Positions 1 through 5,064 of a DNA stretch of 5,071 nt are shown here, in pieces. This stretch comes from an uncultured bacterium (GTDB lineage: Bacteria; Patescibacteriota; Minisyncoccia; CAIUEV01), in the NCBI GenBank assembly GCA_903898335.1, contig CAIUEV010000084.1, positions 1 through 5,071 on the forward strand. The letters run 5' to 3'. The position numbers were made by a program, and so were the translations under genes. The stretch's first letter is position 1. Each line of letters begins with the position of its first letter. The notes beneath the pieces are model-generated. The model was given only the letters and a program-made list of their open reading frames with translations. It searched no databases and was not told where the DNA came from.

Positions 1-1
1 T

Positions 2-418
2 AAGTCTACTTTTAATCATCTATATAATAAACTTTCAGATAAAAATAAACAGTTTAAAGGCTCTCGAGAAAATTTTATTCTTTATATTGAAATAGTAAAT
101 ATGCATTTTATGGGAATAGGTGAGATGGTTGTTGAGTTGCAACATTATTTAAGGCGATTTCCCAATTGTGCCGCTGTTGTCCTTTGTGAAAGATTCGCGA
201 TTGAGTATCAAGAAAAATCACCGGATTTATTTTCAGAATGTTATTTTATCGCCAATGGCAATTGCAAAGATATAATTAATCCAAGAAGTTCAGATGAGAA
301 ATACGATTTTGGTGATATTGATAAACTGATTTTATGTAAGAACAATTACTTTGTTCTTACTAAAGATGGGAATGTAAGTCTAATAAGCAAAAGATCTTTT
401 AGGAATATATATAAGTGA
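2..418 (+). CDS. C-terminal part of an unrecognised protein (5' end outside window)
   Basis: The reading frame is open from the left edge of the window to a TGA at 416-418, giving 138 residues without a stop. The gene therefore very likely starts upstream; the first in-window ATG, at 101, is probably internal (the residues before it, around NFILYIEIVN, look like ordinary protein). The visible part is mixed alpha/beta in character, with a hydrophobic stretch around CAAVVLCERFAIEY and a basic C-terminus (SKRSFRNIYK). It has no membrane helix, signal peptide or motif that I recognise. Codon use is strongly AT-rich, unlike the gene at 758. A hairpin terminator follows 25 bases after the stop, which supports this as the end of a transcription unit. 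I cannot assign a function. Its AT-rich style resembles accessory or defence-type genes, but that is only an impression. Confidence 0.72.
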   Translation, partial: KSTFNHLYNKLSDKNKQFKGSRENFILYIEIVNMHFMGIGEMVVELQHYLRRFPNCAAVVLCERFAIEYQEKSPDLFSECYFIANGNCKDIINPRSSDEKYDFGDIDKLILCKNNYFVLTKDGNVSLISKRSFRNIYK

Positions 419-442
419 AAATTAAAAACTTTAGCTGAAAAC

Positions 443-472
443 AAAAAATCCCGAAATTAATCGGGATTTTTT
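443..472 (+). terminator. Strong intrinsic terminator, probably bidirectional
   Basis: Twelve bases (443-454, AAAAAATCCCGA) pair perfectly with 461-472 (TCGGGATTTTTT) around a 6-base AATTAA loop. The stem ends in a T run on the plus strand and, because it begins with an A run, also ends in a T run on the minus strand. It lies 25 bases after the stop of the gene ending at 418. It would also stop minus-strand transcripts coming from the tmRNA-like block at 562-660 or from the possible promoter at 521-548. Confidence 0.9.
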
Positions 473-520
473 TGTTGAGTTCAACTCAGTGCTTCGAACT
501 CCGGATTGTCACCTACTAAA

Positions 521-548
521 ATACTACATCTCTTTTTCCGATTGTCAA
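521..548 (-). promoter_or_regulatory. Possible sigma-70-type promoter for a short minus-strand RNA
   Basis: Read on the minus strand, a perfect TTGACA (548-543) is followed after 16 bases by TAGTAT (526-521), which matches four of six TATAAT positions. Transcription would begin near 514 and run into the terminator at 472-443, giving a transcript of about 70 nucleotides. That transcript could fold GAGTTC with GAACTC ahead of the terminator stem. Spacing and -35 match are good and the -10 is mediocre. In AT-rich DNA such matches arise by chance, so this is only a candidate. Confidence 0.28.
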
Positions 549-561
549 AATGAAAAAAGAT

Positions 562-660
562 TGGTGGAGGTGAGGGGAGTTGAACCCCCGAACTCGCAGG
601 TGGCAATCCGCGATTCGCACCAAGCCACCCCCACGCAGGCAGTCTGGACTATTCGGCTTA
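562..660 (-). ncRNA. tmRNA-like 3' end: T arm, acceptor 3' strand and encoded CCA (orphan fragment)
   Basis: This is a GC-rich island in AT-rich flanks. Read on the minus strand it ends with a canonical T arm: GGGGG (589-585), loop TTCAACT (584-578), then CCCCT (577-573). The acceptor strand CACCTCC (572-566), discriminator A and encoded CCA (564-562) follow. The GTTCAACTCCCC...CCTCCACCA ending is characteristic of tmRNA (ssrA), the RNA that rescues stalled ribosomes. Further 5', GGTGGC (629-624) pairs perfectly with GCCACC (604-599). What is missing is the rest of a tmRNA. There is no GG...TTCGAC-type 5' end, no tag reading frame ending in an ALAA-like peptide, and a normal length of about 350 nt would run far into the gene starting at 758. 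A tRNA starting at 632 (GGGGGTG pairs with CACCTCC with one G-U) would be only 71 nt and cannot form a D arm. Most likely this is a displaced 3' fragment; a permuted two-piece RNA is the less likely alternative. Confidence 0.55.
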
Positions 661-757
661 AAAATTTATTAAAAATAAATTAAATTAGCTATAGGTTTTT
701 GTTCTTGCTCATCTGAAAAAGTGTGATAGAAAGCTTTAATAAGCTTTTTAATGCATT

Positions 758-3133
758 GTGATGCGCAAAATCAAAGAAATTTTTGAACAACTGAAAAAAA
801 TCGATCTTGAAAAAGTTCAATCGATGGCTGATTGGGGGAGAGCAAAAAAAGAAGCGACGAAAATTTGGGACAGACTGAAAAAAATAAAAATGCCCGCTTG
901 GCCGGTTGGGTTGGCGGAGTGGAGGGAAAAAGCTGTTGAATTTTGGACTGCAAGAAAGAAGCCGATTATGGGCGGATTGGCGGTTGTGCTGTTGGCCGGA
1001 ATGGCCTGGTTTTTTTGGGAAGAAAAGGCCACTGAGGGAACACCCTTTGAACAGTCGGGAGAGGTGGATAATTTAGTTTTTGGCAGTTTGGAAAATGAAG
1101 CTTTTGAGAAAGCGATTAAAGAAGTGAATCTGACGGACAAGAAGCTGGAAAACAAAAATTTTGGAGCGGTTTTGGTGGCGGTGAAAAATATTTTTTTCGG
1201 ATTGAACAAGGATGATGCGGGTAATTTTTCCTTTCAAAATCCGATTGATGAAGAAAAAGTTTACAGTTTGAATCGTATTAATGGCGGAGATCAAAATTTA
1301 AGAGCGGTTTATGATGAGAAGAATCGAGCAATGAATTTTATGATGTCCGGTGCCGACTTTTCTTTGGAGGGTCGAAAGATTGAGAATAAAGAAAAGGCTT
1401 TGTACTCGATTAAAGATTTACCGGTTGATTCCGTCGTGCAATTGGGTGACAAAAATATTGATTTGGGAAAATACGCCGACGATGCCTTCGTGGCGGAAAA
1501 CTTGCTGAAGAGTGGAAAAATTAAAGTTTCCTCCGAGATCGGACCGAATCTGCTTGATCCTTTAGTATCAAATTTTAGTGCCGGGCTGTGGTCCAAAGAA
1601 GTGGCTGATTGCAACAACAAGGCGGAAGGGGAGCCGAAATTGGGGATGAGGCTTTTCAAAGGAGCGCTAATGCTTTCTTCAAGTAATCATTTTGCTTGCT
1701 CTAGTAAAACTTTTCCCGTTAAGATTGAAAAGGGGAAGGTGTATAAAATTGCTTTCGATTATCAGACTAAAAAGGGCAATAAAGCTCAATACTACTATCA
1801 GCTGGCCGGTAAGGATGTGAAGCCGGTGAGCTATTCTGAGAATTTGAAAACGGAAAATGATTTGTGGAATCACTATTCCGCTCTGATTCAGCCGGTGGAG
1901 AATTTCGAAAATATTAATTTTCATTTTTACGCACCGTCGGACGGCAAGGAGGAATTGGTTAATCTTTATGACAATGTTAAATTTGAAGAAGTGAAATTGG
2001 AGAGACCGATAAAAGTGGAAAGTGTTCTCAAGGAAGAGGCGGAAATTGAATTGGTAGGAGACATTAAATTGAAAGCGGGTGAAAACCGAGTGGAGCCGAT
2101 TGTGGACGCCAAGAATTTATTAGCCGACGGCAACGCTTCTTTTGAGGGGGGACTGTGGCAGGAGAAAGTGGGAGATTGTTGTAATGGCAGCGCCGGTGAG
2201 GCTAAATTGAAAATGGAAATCAGCAATGAAAAAGCGGAGGGGCAAAAATCCCTGAAATTATCTTCGACCAATCATTGTGCTTGCACCAGTAAAAGTTTTC
2301 CAGCGGTTTTGGATGACGGAAAAAAATACAAACTTTCCTTTGATTATAAAAATTTGAGTGGCGGACAGGCGCAATATTATTATAAATTGAATAACGGAAC
2401 GGATAAAGGTGAGGAAAAAAGCGCGAAGATTGAAGCGAAGGACAAAAGTTGGCACCATTTTGAAACGGTGGTCGATTCCAAACTGAGGGGTGTCAAGACT
2501 GTCGATATTTTTTTCTATGCTTCTTCCGACGGCAAGGGTGAAGTGACTAACTTATATGACAATGTGAAGCTGACCGAATGGTTGCCGAAAGACATCGAAT
2601 CTTATTATTTACATGCGACTCAAAAAGTGGACGAATCACCGAAGATTAAAGCTATTGAATACCGAACGACGGGGCTGAATAAAAATCAAGTGGCTCTGCA
2701 CGGGGTTAAGGGCGCTTTTCTTTTGATTTATCCGGAAGAATACAGCGAAAAATGGCAAGCGTTTCCGGTTGGTGCCGGAAAGGTCGGAGACGGGCTTTCG
2801 GTTCCCGATAATTATACGGTTCCGGAGGCGGAAGTGAATCGTCAAGCCAGTCGAGAAGATCTGATGAAAATGATTGAAGAAAAAAGTATTTCCGCTTTGG
2901 GTGAGGGCTTTGTTTCAAAGAATTTTAATGGGGTTATTCGCAATGATAATTTACCGAAAGTTTCCGCTTTTGCTACTTGGTGGAAGCAGCCCATTGCGGA
3001 AGAATTGCATTACAAAATAAATGACTATTCCAACGCTTGGTGGATTGATCCGGTGGAGGTTTGCAAGGACAGTGGTCTTTGTTTGGAGAATGAGGATGGC
3101 AGCTGGGAAATGGTGCTGGTGGTGAAGAAATAG
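758..3133 (+). CDS. Membrane-anchored surface protein with two carbohydrate-binding-like modules and a Patescibacteria-type C-terminal domain
   Basis: The frame gives 791 residues from GTG at 758; ATG at 761 is the next codon and may be the true start, and neither has a clear Shine-Dalgarno. Residues 1-69 are Lys/Arg-rich amphipathic helix. Residues 70-88 (IMGGLAVVLLAGMAWFFWE) form one membrane span, followed by acidic residues, so the positive-inside rule places the remaining 700 residues outside. Residues 110-260 are unassigned. Two tandem modules, about 262-414 and 452-607, resemble jelly-roll carbohydrate-binding modules (CBM4/9-like). Both keep GLW..(K)V.DC, SS.NH.AC.SK.FP, FDY, AQYYY.L and SDGK.E..NLYDNVK. 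Residues 615-791 resemble the C-terminal domain of large membrane glycosyltransferases in Patescibacteria, with GAFLLIYPEEYSEKWQAF and HYKINDYSNAWWIDP as its best marks. The multi-span glycosyltransferase part is absent. The likely role is binding or organising envelope polysaccharide, an inference from domains. The gene stands alone and is less AT-rich than its neighbours. Confidence 0.9.
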   Translation: MMRKIKEIFEQLKKIDLEKVQSMADWGRAKKEATKIWDRLKKIKMPAWPVGLAEWREKAVEFWTARKKPIMGGLAVVLLAGMAWFFWEEKATEGTPFEQSGEVDNLVFGSLENEAFEKAIKEVNLTDKKLENKNFGAVLVAVKNIFFGLNKDDAGNFSFQNPIDEEKVYSLNRINGGDQNLRAVYDEKNRAMNFMMSGADFSLEGRKIENKEKALYSIKDLPVDSVVQLGDKNIDLGKYADDAFVAENLLKSGKIKVSSEIGPNLLDPLVSNFSAGLWSKEVADCNNKAEGEPKLGMRLFKGALMLSSSNHFACSSKTFPVKIEKGKVYKIAFDYQTKKGNKAQYYYQLAGKDVKPVSYSENLKTENDLWNHYSALIQPVENFENINFHFYAPSDGKEELVNLYDNVKFEEVKLERPIKVESVLKEEAEIELVGDIKLKAGENRVEPIVDAKNLLADGNASFEGGLWQEKVGDCCNGSAGEAKLKMEISNEKAEGQKSLKLSSTNHCACTSKSFPAVLDDGKKYKLSFDYKNLSGGQAQYYYKLNNGTDKGEEKSAKIEAKDKSWHHFETVVDSKLRGVKTVDIFFYASSDGKGEVTNLYDNVKLTEWLPKDIESYYLHATQKVDESPKIKAIEYRTTGLNKNQVALHGVKGAFLLIYPEEYSEKWQAFPVGAGKVGDGLSVPDNYTVPEAEVNRQASREDLMKMIEEKSISALGEGFVSKNFNGVIRNDNLPKVSAFATWWKQPIAEELHYKINDYSNAWWIDPVEVCKDSGLCLENEDGSWEMVLVVKK
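1541..2581 (+). repeat. Tandem domain duplication inside the surface-protein gene
   Basis: Codons for residues about 262-414 (1541-1999) and 452-607 (2111-2578) encode two homologous modules joined by a linker of roughly 37 acidic and Lys-rich residues. Shared landmarks, in the same order and spacing, are GLW, a DC pair (C285 and C474), NH.AC (C314 and C509), AQYYY, and NLYDNVK at the end. The two copies differ widely at the nucleotide level, so the duplication is old. C285/C314 and C474/C509 are conserved and may form disulphides outside the cell. Only copy 2 has an extra pair, C475 and C507. Confidence 0.85.
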
Positions 3134-3167
3134 AGACGGAAAGATTGATACTTTGCTTATATCTCCT

Positions 3168-3194
3168 TTGGAAATCACAAATTGTGACTTCCAA
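3168..3194. repeat. Palindromic repeat, copy 1 (TCACAA-A-TTGTGA core)
   Basis: This is a 27-base inverted repeat centred on 3181, with 13-base arms and one mismatch at 3174/3188. It shares its 13-base core exactly with copy 2 (centre 3218) and closely with copy 3 (centre 3705). On the minus strand one frame across it reads DWKSQFVISKG, similar to the SQ(F/I)VTS motif of ORF6N domains. Confidence 0.85.
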
Positions 3195-3207
3195 TCGGTT
3201 TTTCTTT
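3168..3207 (+). terminator. Possible terminator of the surface-protein gene (also a palindromic repeat)
   Basis: The inverted repeat 3168-3180 / 3182-3194 (TTGGAAATCACAA against TTGTGACTTCCAA) has 13-base arms with one mismatch. It is followed by TCGG and a T-rich tract at 3198-3207. It starts 35 bases after the TAG of the upstream gene, a usual position for an intrinsic terminator. The stem is AT-rich and the T run is interrupted and slightly displaced. The same core recurs at 3207 without a T run, so its role as a terminator is uncertain. Confidence 0.4.
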
Positions 3208-3229
3208 AAGATCACAAATTGTGATCTTA
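3207..3229. repeat. Palindromic repeat, copy 2 (perfect 11-base arms)
   Basis: TAAGATCACAA at 3207-3217 is perfectly complementary to TTGTGATCTTA at 3219-3229, with a single A at the centre. It begins 12 bases after copy 1 ends. On the minus strand it encodes the LRSQFVILK part of the ORF6N-like fragment at 3160-3326. It is not a CRP site: that consensus is TGTGA-N6-TCACA, the opposite order of half-sites. Confidence 0.9.
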
Positions 3230-3272
3230 GAAATTCCTTGGTCCCTTCTTCTCTTAGCTGAAACATAAAGTC

Positions 3273-3289
3273 ATCCGGAAATTCCGGAT
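3273..3289. repeat. Perfect 17-base palindrome ATCCGGAA-A-TTCCGGAT
   Basis: Arms 3273-3280 and 3282-3289 are exact reverse complements around one A. It lies inside the ORF6N-like fragment, over the codons for PEFPDD on the minus strand, at the point where ORF6N resemblance begins. It may be a recombination boundary or a protein-binding site. No function can be read from sequence alone. Confidence 0.7.
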
Positions 3290-3310
3290 AGCTCAAATAT
3301 GAATCATAAA

Positions 3311-3550
3311 CTAAACGATTTTCCATTTACCACCTTTGTCCGGGCCGAGGCGCTTGAGAATGCCTCGATCTTTTAGGATTTTTATATTTCTTTCAATACC
3401 TCTTCTGCCTAAGCCGGTTTGTTTGGAGAGCTCGAATTGGGTTATATTTTCATTTTCTCTAATCAAACGAATTATTTTCTCCACACTTTTCTCCACACTT
3501 TTCTCCACACTCTCTCCCGTGTTCACGGAAAGCTGTAATCTTTCCTCCAC
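3311..3550 (-). CDS. Small winged-helix DNA-binding protein or detached C-terminal domain of a larger regulator
   Basis: The minus-strand frame from GTG at 3550 gives 79 residues ending with TAG. Residues 19-29 are a SVEK triple repeat. Residues 31-77 (IIRLIRENENITQFELSKQT, then GLGRRGIERNIKILKDRGIL and KRLGPDKGGKWKIV) fit a winged helix-turn-helix, with the recognition helix around GRRGIERNIKIL and a GPDKGGKW wing and tail. Such a tail, preceded by low-complexity (S/V)EK repeats, is typical of the C-terminus of AlbA_2/Schlafen-type ATP-binding proteins (AAA_4), where it probably contacts DNA. The catalytic N-terminal part is absent. The frame stays open upstream to beyond 3700, but that stretch does not look like the AlbA_2 domain. 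There is no clear ribosome-binding site before the GTG. It is either a stand-alone small regulator or, more likely, a remnant. Confidence 0.5.
   Translation of the reverse strand: MEERLQLSVNTGESVEKSVEKSVEKIIRLIRENENITQFELSKQTGLGRRGIERNIKILKDRGILKRLGPDKGGKWKIV
3475..3510 (-). repeat. Perfect triple 12-base tandem repeat encoding SVEK units
   Basis: TTTTCTCCACAC occurs three times without a mismatch at 3475-3486, 3487-3498 and 3499-3510. On the minus strand it encodes the SVEK repeat between the N-terminus and the winged-helix domain. The 12-base unit keeps the frame if copies are gained or lost, so it behaves as a coding minisatellite and flexible linker. Perfect identity indicates recent expansion by slippage. 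Confidence 0.9.
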
Positions 3551-3784
3551 GGTTGCGGTTTGAATTCTTAAATTATCTATAGATTTATTTGGACGAGGCT
3601 GAAAACTCTCTCTGCAAGCTGAAAAATAGCTCTGTAAAAAAACAGATTGGAAATTGCGATGGGGGAAGTTTCGTGATTGGATAGAGGAAATGAATTGGTC
3701 ACAAAATGTGACCAGTTGAAATTTTTAGCTAGTGATGGCAAATGCTACTCTTCAGATGCTGGAAGTGTAGAGTAAATTTTACGT
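3551..3784. other. Intergenic stretch without a supported gene
   Basis: No convincing gene lies between the winged-helix ORF and the nuclease-like gene. The minus-strand frame of the winged-helix ORF continues open through this stretch (…SFQPRPNKSIDNLRIQTATV) but shows no recognised domain. The notable item is the palindrome at 3693-3717. I could not find a promoter for the gene at 3830 that stands out from AT-rich background. Confidence 0.5.
3693..3717. repeat. Palindromic repeat, copy 3 (TGGTCACA-AAA-TGTGACCA)
   Basis: TGGTCACA at 3696-3703 pairs perfectly with TGTGACCA at 3707-3714 around AAA. The pairing continues outward through one T-G wobble to two further A-T pairs (3693-3717). The core TCACAaAaTGTGA matches copies 1 and 2 with one base changed. 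One minus-strand frame across it reads FNWSHFVTNS, again close to the (N)W.SQFVTS motif of ORF6N domains, although it lies about 400 bases from the other ORF6N-like fragment. It also lies just upstream of the gene at 3830 and could act as an operator there. Confidence 0.7.
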
Positions 3785-3829
3785 TTGATTCAATCAATTC
3801 CTTCACTAAAAGCAATAAATTTAAGCACT

Positions 3830-4996
3830 ATGCCTGAAATTTTTACTCCCCCAAATATATTGAAGGCTGAAAAAAGAATTAAACCGTGGATTTCTTCAAA
3901 CTTTGATCGTCTTGCTTTACATAAAGATGAAACAAGTATTTTTTTTAAAAATCAACTTGAAAGTTGGATAAAAAATATAGAAAAGAATAAAAAAAGAGAC
4001 TTAATCGGGAGGCTTACCAGCTATAGCAATACAGATAATATCTCTGCATTTTTTGAGTTGATGTGGCATCAGTTTCTTGTTGAAGAAAAATACAAGGTGA
4101 AAATTGAACCGGAATTGGAAAATGGTAGAAAACCGGAGTTTTTAGTTAAAACAGAGAATCAAAATTTATATTTTGAAGTATTTTCTGTTGTTGGGAATGA
4201 GGATGGAGAGTTACAAAAAAAGATAAATATCACTGAGGAAGTGCTGGGAAAAATAAATCTAATGGAGGGATTTTATCCTATCGCGATTGGTCTGAAAGAT
4301 TGGATTGGTCCAAATGTGAAATATTCTAATTTCATCAATTTCATAAAGAAATTGGCGAAAGAAGGTTCTTTTGACGGGGAGCTAAAAAATTCTAATAAAA
4401 TTCTTTATGATCGAGGAGGTCTCAGGGCGGAAATAAAGATTTTTCCAAAAAGAGAAAGAAGTGGAAAGATTCTAATGACAGTCGGCTATCCCGGTATTTT
4501 GTCTGAAGTTGGTTCAAAAAAAATCAAAGAAAGAATTCGCGAAAAAATATTAAAATACAGACCTATAAAAACTTCCGGCGATCCTTTCGTTATTGCAGTC
4601 TGCTTTGATTTAACAGGTTCAATCTATGGACATTATAATTTGGAATATGATTTGTTTGGCCTACCGGTTATTAAAGTTCCTATTGCTTCAGGAAAGAGAG
4701 ATTCTCAAGCTGGAAGAGATGGAAGTGGGATATTTTTCAAAAAAGATTCTCTCGGGGAGTTAAAAAATACGAGATTGAGTGCGGTAATCTCCTGCACGAG
4801 AGTATGGAAAGAAACAGAAAAATATCCGCAAGGATTTTACGCTTACAAAATTGAGGTTTTCCATAATCCATTTGCAAAAAACCCTTTAGATGAAAGCGTC
4901 TTTAATAAATTTGCTCAATTTGTGCCACGATGGGGTAAAATCTCGTTGGAAATGAAATGGAAAAACAAAAGGGAGAATCGATTTCTTGTTTTTTAA
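3830..4996 (+). CDS. Putative PD-(D/E)XK-fold nuclease-like protein of unknown role
   Basis: I chose ATG at 3830 (388 residues, MPEIFTPPNILKAE). The frame also offers TTG at 3785, but neither start has a good Shine-Dalgarno and TTG is the rarer start. Numbered from the ATG, residues 74-83 (FFELMWHQFL) carry a helix with Glu76. Residues 100-106 (GRKPEFLV) and 113-120 (LYFEVFSV) then give the P-E-x(12)-E-V pattern of a PD-(D/E)XK core, in which hydrophobic strands hold the acidic pair. The usual Lys two residues after the second Glu is Phe here, so activity is uncertain or the Lys has migrated. Later conserved-looking blocks are DPFVIAVCFD (251-260), LFGLPVI (275-281) and HNPFAKNPL (345-353). 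I associate them with a widespread family of uncharacterised endonuclease-like proteins. There is no signal peptide or membrane segment, so it is presumably cytosolic. It has no partner gene (methylase, helicase, toxin) in the window. It is AT-rich, as expected of an acquired gene. Confidence 0.88.
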   Translation: MPEIFTPPNILKAEKRIKPWISSNFDRLALHKDETSIFFKNQLESWIKNIEKNKKRDLIGRLTSYSNTDNISAFFELMWHQFLVEEKYKVKIEPELENGRKPEFLVKTENQNLYFEVFSVVGNEDGELQKKINITEEVLGKINLMEGFYPIAIGLKDWIGPNVKYSNFINFIKKLAKEGSFDGELKNSNKILYDRGGLRAEIKIFPKRERSGKILMTVGYPGILSEVGSKKIKERIREKILKYRPIKTSGDPFVIAVCFDLTGSIYGHYNLEYDLFGLPVIKVPIASGKRDSQAGRDGSGIFFKKDSLGELKNTRLSAVISCTRVWKETEKYPQGFYAYKIEVFHNPFAKNPLDESVFNKFAQFVPRWGKISLEMKWKNKRENRFLVF

Positions 4997-5047
4997 ATTT
5001 TTTTAAATCGGGTTGTGTTTAGGGAGTTTTACATAGCAAGATCAGTC

Positions 5048-5064
5048 GTACGATTTAATCGTAC
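5048..5064. repeat. Perfect palindrome GTACGATT-T-AATCGTAC at the window edge
   Basis: Arms 5048-5055 and 5057-5064 are exact reverse complements around a single T, with partial complementarity continuing for three bases beyond a mismatch on each side (5044-5046 with 5066-5068). It lies 51 bases after the nuclease-like gene, in a stretch with no gene. No T run follows it inside the window, so it does not look like a plain terminator. Its one-base centre is the same design as the palindromes at 3207 and 3273, but the sequence is different. Confidence 0.65.

Larger units (their letters stand above)
3160..3326 (-). pseudogene. Broken ORF6N-like (phage antirepressor/KilA-N-type) fragment
   Basis: The minus-strand frame from ATG at 3326 reads MENRLVYDSYLSY and then FPDDFMFQL, with EFLRSQFVILKK after it. 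This matches my memory of the ORF6N domain core, which runs (R)FPEDFMFQLT..E...LRSQFVTS. The expected preceding part (a LAELYGV...NEQVKRN-type helix) is missing. So is the following GGRRY.P.AFTEQGVAML block. A second SQFVIS piece lies about 35 bases downstream in another frame. The rest of this open frame below 3134 lies antisense to the surface-protein gene and is a shadow. The ATG overlaps the end of the winged-helix ORF by 16 bases. I read it as a decayed insert rather than a working gene. A short lineage-specific peptide is the alternative. Confidence 0.5.

Noticed and set aside
562..632. A 71-nt tRNA on the minus strand
   Set aside because: The acceptor and T stems fit, and a bulged CGCGG/CCTGCG stem could frame a TGC anticodon, but only about 13 bases remain for the D arm, position 37 is not a purine and the total is too short.
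489..683. Plus-strand open frame of 64 codons
   Set aside because: It runs antisense across the tmRNA-like structured block, and its residues (VEVRGVEPP...) are the usual translation artefact of the reverse strand of a T arm.
699..727. TTGTTC-17-TGTGAT promoter ahead of the gene at 758
   Set aside because: Only three of six and four of six matches in AT-rich DNA, not better than other placements nearby.
730..749. AAAGCTT-TAAT-AAGCTTT hairpin with a T tail before the surface-protein gene
   Set aside because: It resembles a terminator, but the stem has only two G-C pairs, there is no upstream plus-strand gene to end, and it lies just before a start codon. Left as chance AT-rich symmetry.
2951..3178. 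Minus-strand frame beginning MISKGDISKVSIF
   Set aside because: Mostly antisense to the end of the surface-protein gene. Only its first residues overlap the SQFVIS-like palindrome, which is reported separately.
3475..3510. CRISPR-like repeat
   Set aside because: The three units abut with no spacers and keep a coding frame, so this is a tandem coding repeat.
3336..3563. Plus-strand 75-codon frame
   Set aside because: Shadow of the minus-strand winged-helix ORF. The residues are low-complexity Phe/Leu/Ser from the reversed Glu/Lys-rich repeats.
3168..3717. CRP-type operator sites
   Set aside because: The half-sites are in the opposite order (TCACA before TGTGA) with a 3-base gap, so they do not fit TGTGA-N6-TCACA.
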